Assembly: GCA_005888335.1 (NCBI GenBank)
Contig: VAWY01000093.1
Location: 7,010-50,625, forward strand
Direction: 5' to 3'
Length of the DNA stretch: 43,616 nucleotides
Source: Actinomycetota bacterium
Lineage (GTDB): Bacteria; Actinomycetota; Thermoleophilia; Solirubrobacterales; Solirubrobacteraceae
The position numbers were made by a program, and so were the translations under genes. This document shows positions 40,168 through 43,616 of the stretch, in pieces (position 1 is the first letter of the stretch; every line of letters begins with the position of its first letter). The notes under the pieces were generated by a model, which was given only the letters and a program-made list of their open reading frames with translations, had not been told where the DNA came from and searched no databases.

Positions 40168-40196
40168 ACCGTATCCGTCTCTGTCTCTCGGTGCAA
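40168..40196 (-). promoter_or_regulatory. sigma70-type promoter of the cell-wall hydrolase gene
   Basis: On the minus strand TTGCAC (40191-40196), a 17-base spacer and TACGGT (40168-40173). The transcript would start near 40161 and carry a leader of about 55 bases with AAGGGG before the GTG at 40106. Confidence 0.65.
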
Positions 40197-40227
40197 CGCC
40201 GAACCGTTCGGCAGTCTGCGCGTGCAA

Positions 40228-40248
40228 GCGCGCGTGCGCGCGTGCGCG
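40228..40248. repeat. alternating purine-pyrimidine tract
   Basis: 21 bases of strictly alternating G/C and G/T steps lie upstream of both the hydrolase promoter and the phasin-like gene. Such tracts can adopt Z-DNA under negative supercoiling. Effect unknown. Confidence 0.5.
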
Positions 40249-40316
40249 ACGGGCTCAGGCTCAGCTTGAGGGTTCGAGTGCGCCAACGGCCGGAGGCCCG
40301 CGGTACGCTGGCTTTC

Positions 40317-40820
40317 ATGAGCAGCGAAGGCGAAGGGATCCGCGAGCGCCTCACGCGCCAGAGCGAGGACGCGCTCGGCAAGCTCGCCCAGGACCTCCTG
40401 GAGAACCCGCTCATCCACGGCGCGCTCGCGCGGGCGTTCGAGGCGCGCGAGAAGGCGGTCCAGGCCCAGGAGGTCGCCATGGGGGCGCTCAACCTCCCCT
40501 CGGCGGCCGACGTCGAGCGGCTTACGCGCCGCCTGCGCTCGGTCTCGCAGCGCCTCGAGGGCATCGAGGACGCCGTCGACCGCCTCGACCAGCGGCTGGC
40601 CGGCCTCGGCGCGGTCGCCGCGCTCGACGCGCGGCTGACGGCGATCGAGGAGGGCCTGACCGGCGTGACCCGCGAGCTGGCCGCGCTGCGCGAGGCGATG
40701 CCCGACGGCATCGCGCCGGTGCCCCGCGAGCAGGAGCGCCTCGACGTCGAGTCCGACGGCGGCGCGACGGGAAGCGCTCGCGAGGAGGGCGGCCGCTCAC
40801 GCGGCCGCGCGGGCAAGTAG
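40317..40820 (+). CDS. phasin-like coiled-coil protein
   Basis: A 167-residue protein. ATG 40317 has a TACGCT box 7 bases upstream (leaderless). The first 55 residues form a helix ('RERLTRQSEDALGKLAQDLLENPLIHGALARAFEAREKAVQAQEVAMGAL', read in parts). The phasin-type segment 'NLPSAADVERLTRRLRSVSQRLEGIEDAVDRLDQRL' (read in parts, about 58-95) follows, then more coiled coil and a Gly/Arg-rich tail. PHA-granule phasins show this 'LP-x-x-x-DV-x-x-L' plus coiled-coil pattern. It could coat lipid or PHA granules, though no PHA synthase is in the window. The 3' end overlaps the convergent phosphorylase gene by 24 bp. Confidence 0.7.
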   Translation: MSSEGEGIRERLTRQSEDALGKLAQDLLENPLIHGALARAFEAREKAVQAQEVAMGALNLPSAADVERLTRRLRSVSQRLEGIEDAVDRLDQRLAGLGAVAALDARLTAIEEGLTGVTRELAALREAMPDGIAPVPREQERLDVESDGGATGSAREEGGRSRGRAGK

Positions 40821-41486
40821 CGCCGCCGCCCCGGCGCGCCCGACCGCCTCGCCCAGCCGCTCCAGCCCCGCATCGTCGATCCGCACGCGCTCGCCGGCCG
40901 CGAGCTCGTCGCTGACCCCGAGGACGCACGCCCCGGGGACGCCGAGCCGGCGCGCCAGCTGTAGCACGGTCGCCGCCTCCATCTCGACCGCCAGCGCCCC
41001 GTCGGGCGGCGGCGGCGCGTCGTAGAAGAGATCGGTCGTCGCCACCGGCCCGGCGGCCGCCTCCGGGTTGGCCGCGCGCAGGGCGGCGAGCAGCTCGGGG
41101 TCGGCCGGCACGCTGTCGCCCGCGCCCAGCGCCCGGCTGGTGCCGTCGCCGGCCAGCGCCTCGGTGGCGATGACCAGCGCGCCGAGCCGCAGCTCGGGCA
41201 CCAGCGATCCGCACGTGCCGACGCGCACGAGCGCCCGCGCGCCGAGGTCGACGAGCTCGCGGACGACGATCGCCGCGCTCGGGCCGCCCATCCCGGTCGC
41301 CTGGATCGTCAGCGGCGCGCCGTCCTCGGCGGCGCCCGTGTAGCCCCACAGCCCGCGGTGGTGGTTGAACATGCGCGGCTCGTGCAGCAGCGCCTGCGCG
41401 AGCAGCAGCGCGCGGCCGGGGTCGCCGGGCAGCAGCACGCGCGGCGCGAGCGGGGCGGTGGGGCGCAGATGGACGGGCCCGGCCAT
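40797..41486 (-). CDS. nucleoside phosphorylase, PNP/UDP family
   Basis: A 229-residue phosphorylase. ATG 41486 has TATGGT 8 bases upstream on the minus strand. Family motifs: 'PRVLLPGDPGRALLLAQALL', 'ATGMGGPSAAIVVREL', 'ALVRVGTCGSLVPELRLGALVIA' and 'ALAVEMEAATVLQLARRLG', the ribose-binding 'EMEA' segment, then 'GVSDEL' with the catalytic Asp. It resembles hexameric DeoD/Udp-type enzymes that cleave nucleosides with phosphate. Purine or uridine preference cannot be decided from sequence alone. The purine-loop 'SDEL' favours purines. Confidence 0.85.
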   Translation of the reverse strand: MAGPVHLRPTAPLAPRVLLPGDPGRALLLAQALLHEPRMFNHHRGLWGYTGAAEDGAPLTIQATGMGGPSAAIVVRELVDLGARALVRVGTCGSLVPELRLGALVIATEALAGDGTSRALGAGDSVPADPELLAALRAANPEAAAGPVATTDLFYDAPPPPDGALAVEMEAATVLQLARRLGVPGACVLGVSDELAAGERVRIDDAGLERLGEAVGRAGAAALLARAAA

Positions 41487-41494
41487 GGCCGCTG

Positions 41495-41504
41495 ACCATA
41501 GACT
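41495..41504. promoter_or_regulatory. overlapping divergent -10 boxes
   Basis: TATGGT on the minus strand (41495-41500) serves the phosphorylase. TAGACT on the plus strand (41499-41504) serves the second phasin-like gene. The boxes share two bases and both genes lack a Shine-Dalgarno sequence. Confidence 0.55.
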
Positions 41505-41513
41505 CCGGGACGC

Positions 41514-41831
41514 ATGGCGAAGAAGAAGCAGACGCGCGGCGAGACGGTCCGCCAGGCGGTCGACGAAGCATTCTCGACGGCGGCCGGCCAGGCACAGTTC
41601 ACGCGCGAGCGCGCGCAGGAGATCGTGGACGAGCTCGCCGGCGCGGCGGGCCGCCTGCGCGAGGCGCTCGAGGACCTGCGTCCGCCGACCGGCGAAGACG
41701 TGCGCGAGCTGCGCGCGGAGATCCGCGCGCTGGCCGAGCGGGTCGCCCGCCTCGAGCAGGCGCAGAGCCCCGGCGCCAAGCCGAAGCGCGCGCCGCGCGC
41801 GCGGTCGTCCTCCCCGCGTCCCAAGACCTGA
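41514..41831 (+). CDS. small phasin-like coiled-coil protein
   Basis: A 105-residue protein with ATG at 41514. It contains 'GETVRQAVDEAFSTAAGQAQFTRERAQEIVDELAGAAGRLREALEDL' (read in parts), then 'RPPTGEDVRELRAEIRALAERVARLEQ', which matches the 'LPSAADVERLTRRLRSVSQRLEGIE' segment of the gene at 40317-40820, and a basic Pro/Ser tail. The two appear to be distant paralogues on either side of the phosphorylase. Role at granules or membranes is inference. Confidence 0.7.
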   Translation: MAKKKQTRGETVRQAVDEAFSTAAGQAQFTRERAQEIVDELAGAAGRLREALEDLRPPTGEDVRELRAEIRALAERVARLEQAQSPGAKPKRAPRARSSSPRPKT

Positions 41832-41879
41832 ACCGAGGCGGGCGCGACCCTCGGCGAGCGCGTCCAGAAGGGAGCCCAG

Positions 41880-42308
41880 ATGGCCGATCCGCAGTTCCGG
41901 TCCCCCGCGGAGTTCCGCGAGGTCATGGACCGCATCTTCACCATGATGAGCGACGACCCCGAGATGGGCCAGAAGCTGCGCGACGCCGACGTGCCTCAAC
42001 GCTTCGAGTTCCCCGACGTCGACATGGTGGTCAACATCCGTGCGGCCGGGACCGGGGAGGACTCCAACCTGTACTGGGAGTGGACCGACGACGTCGACTG
42101 GTCGCCGAAGGTGCGGATGACCATGAGCTCGGCGATCGCCAACAAGTACTTCCAGGGCAAGGAGAATGTGGCGATGGCCATCGCGCGCCGGCGCATCAAG
42201 ACGGGCGGCGACGTCAAGGCGGCCCTCTCGCTCATCCCGATCACCAAGCCGATCTACGCGCGCTACCGCGCCGTGGTCGACGACGAGTACCCGCACCTCG
42301 CGGTCTGA
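41880..42308 (+). CDS. SCP2 sterol-binding domain protein
   Basis: A 142-residue protein with ATG at 41880 and AGAAGGGAG six bases upstream. It looks like a stand-alone SCP2 fold: 'FREVMDRIFTMMSDDPEMGQKLRDADVPQRFEFPDVDMVVNIRAAG' (read in parts), 'NLYWEWTDDVDWSPKVRMTMSSAIANKYFQGKENVAMAIARRRIKTGGDVKAALSLIP' (read in parts). SCP2 domains carry lipids or acyl-CoA in a hydrophobic tunnel. Its place in this lipid-rich region fits a carrier for sterol-like, hopanoid or fatty acyl ligands. Confidence 0.85.
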   Translation: MADPQFRSPAEFREVMDRIFTMMSDDPEMGQKLRDADVPQRFEFPDVDMVVNIRAAGTGEDSNLYWEWTDDVDWSPKVRMTMSSAIANKYFQGKENVAMAIARRRIKTGGDVKAALSLIPITKPIYARYRAVVDDEYPHLAV

Positions 42309-42314
42309 AATTCC

Positions 42315-42343
42315 TTGACACCCCGCGCAGGCAGAGGTACACC
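42315..42343 (+). promoter_or_regulatory. sigma70-type promoter before the MerR/cyclase gene
   Basis: TTGACA (42315-42320), a 17-base spacer, then TACACC (42338-42343). This is the only perfect consensus -35 I found in the window. Transcription would start about 130 bases before the gene. Confidence 0.65.
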
Positions 42344-42362
42344 TGTTGGGACGAGGCAGGCA

Positions 42363-42456
42363 TCAGATCCGGGGCTGTCACAGACTCCCCGGCTGAACAG
42401 GCGGGCCGTGCCCGCAGGCGGCGGGAACCCCTCGCGCAGCGTGAGGCTCCCGCCGC
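42363..42456 (+). promoter_or_regulatory. structured leader with three hairpins
   Basis: Hairpin 1: TCAG-AT-CCGGGG (42363-42374) with CCCCGG-CTGA (42387-42396). Hairpin 2: GCGGGC (42401-42406) with GCCCGC (42410-42415), loop CGT. Hairpin 3: GCGGCGGGA (42418-42426) with TCCCGCCGC (42448-42456), extended inside by CCTC/GAGG pairing. I do not recognise a known riboswitch class. CGGAG and the GTG start follow within 25 bases. Confidence 0.55.
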
Positions 42457-42478
42457 TCCTACTTTCGGAGTCGGCTCT

Positions 42479-43616
42479 GTGAGCGAGGAGCTCACCTCGG
42501 CGGAGGTCGCGCGGCGCGCCGGCGTGACGCCCCAGACCCTGCGCCGGTGGCAGCGCGCGGGCCTCATCCCGCAGAGCGCCAACGGGGGCTGGACGAAGGA
42601 GGCCGCCGCGCAGGCGCGGCTCGTCGCGCGGCTGCGCGAGCGCGGCCACTCGCTGGAGGAGATCCGCCGCGCGACGGAGTCCGGCAGGCTCGCCTTCGGC
42701 TACATCGAGGACCTCTTCCCCGAGCCCGACGAGGCGATCACGGTCGAGGCCGCCGCCCGGGAGACCGGGCTCGAGCCCGCGCTGATCGAGCGCATCCTCG
42801 TGACGATGGGCTTCCCGGCGCGCGGGCCCAACCGGCTGACCGTGGACGACCTGCAGTACCTGCGCTACGCCGCCGCCGTGCTCTCGGCCGGCTTCCCGCT
42901 CGTGGCCTTCCTGCAGCTCGTGCGCGTCTACGGCCAGGCGCTGGCCCAGATCAGCGACGCGGAGGTGCGCCTGTTCCACCTCTACGTGCACGAGCCGCTC
43001 ATGCGCGACGGCGTCGACGGGATGGAGATCGCCGAGGAGATGGAGGGCCTGGCCCGCGAGCTGCTCCCGCTGGCCTCGCCGATCATGGACTACGTCCATC
43101 AGCGCTACCTCGCGCACTTCCTCGAGCAGGACGTCATCGGCCACATGGAGGCCGAGCTGGGCGGAGGCGACGAGCGCCAGCTCGGGCGCCTGCGCGTCGC
43201 CATCGCCTTCGCCGACCTCGCCGGCTACACGAAGATGACCGAGGAGCAGGGCGACGAGGAGGCGGTCAGCGCGGTCGAGCGCTTCATCGAGGCCGTCGAG
43301 ACGACGCTGCCCGAGGACGCGCGGATCATCAAGACGATCGGCGACGAGGTCATGGTCGTCGGCAACGACGTGGGCAGCCTGACCGACTGGGCGGTCGGCT
43401 TCCAGGGGCTCTACGGCCAGCGGCCGCAGCCGCGGATCGGCGTCCACTACGGCGAGACCGTCTACCGCGACGGCGACTACTACGGCCGCGAGGTCAACCT
43501 CGCGGCGCGGGTTGCCGCGCGCGCCGCGGGAGGCGAGGTGCTGGTCACCCGCTCGGTCGTCGAGCACTCGGGGCCGCACCTCGAGTTCGACCTCATCGGC
43601 GAGGTGCGGCTCAAGG
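42479..43616 (+). CDS. MerR-type HTH/class III adenylate or guanylate cyclase protein (3' end outside window)
   Basis: The frame is open from GTG 42479 (CGGAG 8 bases upstream) to the window end, at least 379 residues. Residues about 5-70 form a MerR-like winged helix ('TSAEVARRAGVTPQTLRRWQRAGLIP', 'AQARLVARLRERGHSLEEIRRATESG'). The middle (about 75-230) has a second HTH-like 'VEAAARETGLEPALIERILVTMGF' and a helical region. The cyclase domain starts at about 238: 'VAIAFADLAGYTKMTEEQGDEEAV' (metal-binding Asp), 'RIIKTIGDEVMVVG' (second Asp) and 'GETVYRDGDYYGREVNLAARVAARA'. It probably makes a cyclic nucleotide or is a catalytically tuned sensor linked to DNA binding. The nucleotide cannot be decided. 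Confidence 0.88.
   Translation, partial: MSEELTSAEVARRAGVTPQTLRRWQRAGLIPQSANGGWTKEAAAQARLVARLRERGHSLEEIRRATESGRLAFGYIEDLFPEPDEAITVEAAARETGLEPALIERILVTMGFPARGPNRLTVDDLQYLRYAAAVLSAGFPLVAFLQLVRVYGQALAQISDAEVRLFHLYVHEPLMRDGVDGMEIAEEMEGLARELLPLASPIMDYVHQRYLAHFLEQDVIGHMEAELGGGDERQLGRLRVAIAFADLAGYTKMTEEQGDEEAVSAVERFIEAVETTLPEDARIIKTIGDEVMVVGNDVGSLTDWAVGFQGLYGQRPQPRIGVHYGETVYRDGDYYGREVNLAARVAARAAGGEVLVTRSVVEHSGPHLEFDLIGEVRLK

Noticed and set aside
40107..40316. c-di-AMP (ydaO-type) riboswitch before the cell-wall hydrolase
   Set aside because: This gene type often has one in actinobacteria, but the conserved GGGGAACC and GGGGUGAA parts are absent. A plain promoter and short leader explain the region.

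Overview
The window is about 43.6 kb of very GC-rich DNA. Genes are dense, GTG starts are common, and many start codons lie 6 to 12 bases downstream of a TANNNT-type -10 box. Together with the gene content (mce/MlaD operon with an MMPL exporter, actinobacterial IHF-like protein, ArsA with an HSP20 tail, phasin-like coiled coils, HCDH-ECH fusion) this suggests a chromosomal segment of a deep-branching actinobacterium of the Solirubrobacterales/Thermoleophilia type. The taxonomic call is inference. I see no phage, plasmid, insertion sequence, CRISPR array, tRNA or rRNA.

Layout. (1) 1-6382: the end of an mce operon (three MlaD/Mce proteins, the first cut by the window edge) and an RND/MMPL exporter, pointing to lipid transport across the envelope. 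(2) 6382-9437: a 160-bp nested inverted repeat, a membrane-anchored redoxin, a B3/B4-domain protein, two conserved proteins of unknown role and an mIHF-like DNA-binding protein. (3) 9733-12607: a serine-palmitoyltransferase-like PLP enzyme, divergent to a GNAT-fold protein with only 17 bp between start codons. This is a possible sphingolipid/ceramide module. The PLP gene carries an in-frame palindromic repeat. (4) 12608-13207: 600 bp without genes, holding two strong hairpins and four 19-bp tandem repeats, next to a frameshifted alkA-type glycosylase gene. (5) 14114-16725 (minus): a TPP riboswitch followed by thiZ, thiX and thiY, an uptake system for a thiamine pyrimidine precursor. (6) 16725-25258 (mostly minus): an unknown exported protein, gamma-glutamyltransferase, a CoxE-type VWA protein with its MoxR ATPase, a phosphoesterase lipoprotein, membrane proteins and an ArsA ATPase.

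(7) 25318-29354: a lipoprotein, an aldo/keto reductase relative lacking the usual lysine, a Ca2+/H+ exchanger and two small membrane proteins, one only 46 residues. (8) 29402-35432 (plus): acyl-CoA dehydrogenase behind a palindromic operator, a His-rich lipoprotein, PadR regulator, SRPBCC protein, HIT protein, a 3-hydroxyacyl-CoA dehydrogenase/enoyl-CoA hydratase fusion and a sirtuin; several belong to fatty acyl-CoA metabolism. (9) 35451-40196 (minus): a three-way-junction repeat, an EamA transporter, a single-domain response regulator, a conserved protein whose start codon is unclear, and an 819-residue three-module cell-wall hydrolase. (10) 40317-43616: two phasin-like coiled-coil proteins flanking a nucleoside phosphorylase, an SCP2 sterol-carrier protein, and a MerR-type/class III cyclase protein behind a structured leader and running off the end.

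Themes that cross the window are lipid and acyl-CoA handling (MCE/MMPL, SPT-like plus GNAT, ACAD, HCDH-ECH, SCP2, phasin-like proteins), pervasive apparent leaderless transcription including back-to-back promoters, and a family of TTC-loop palindromes, one of which has entered a coding sequence. All calls come from reading the sequence; no database search was run.
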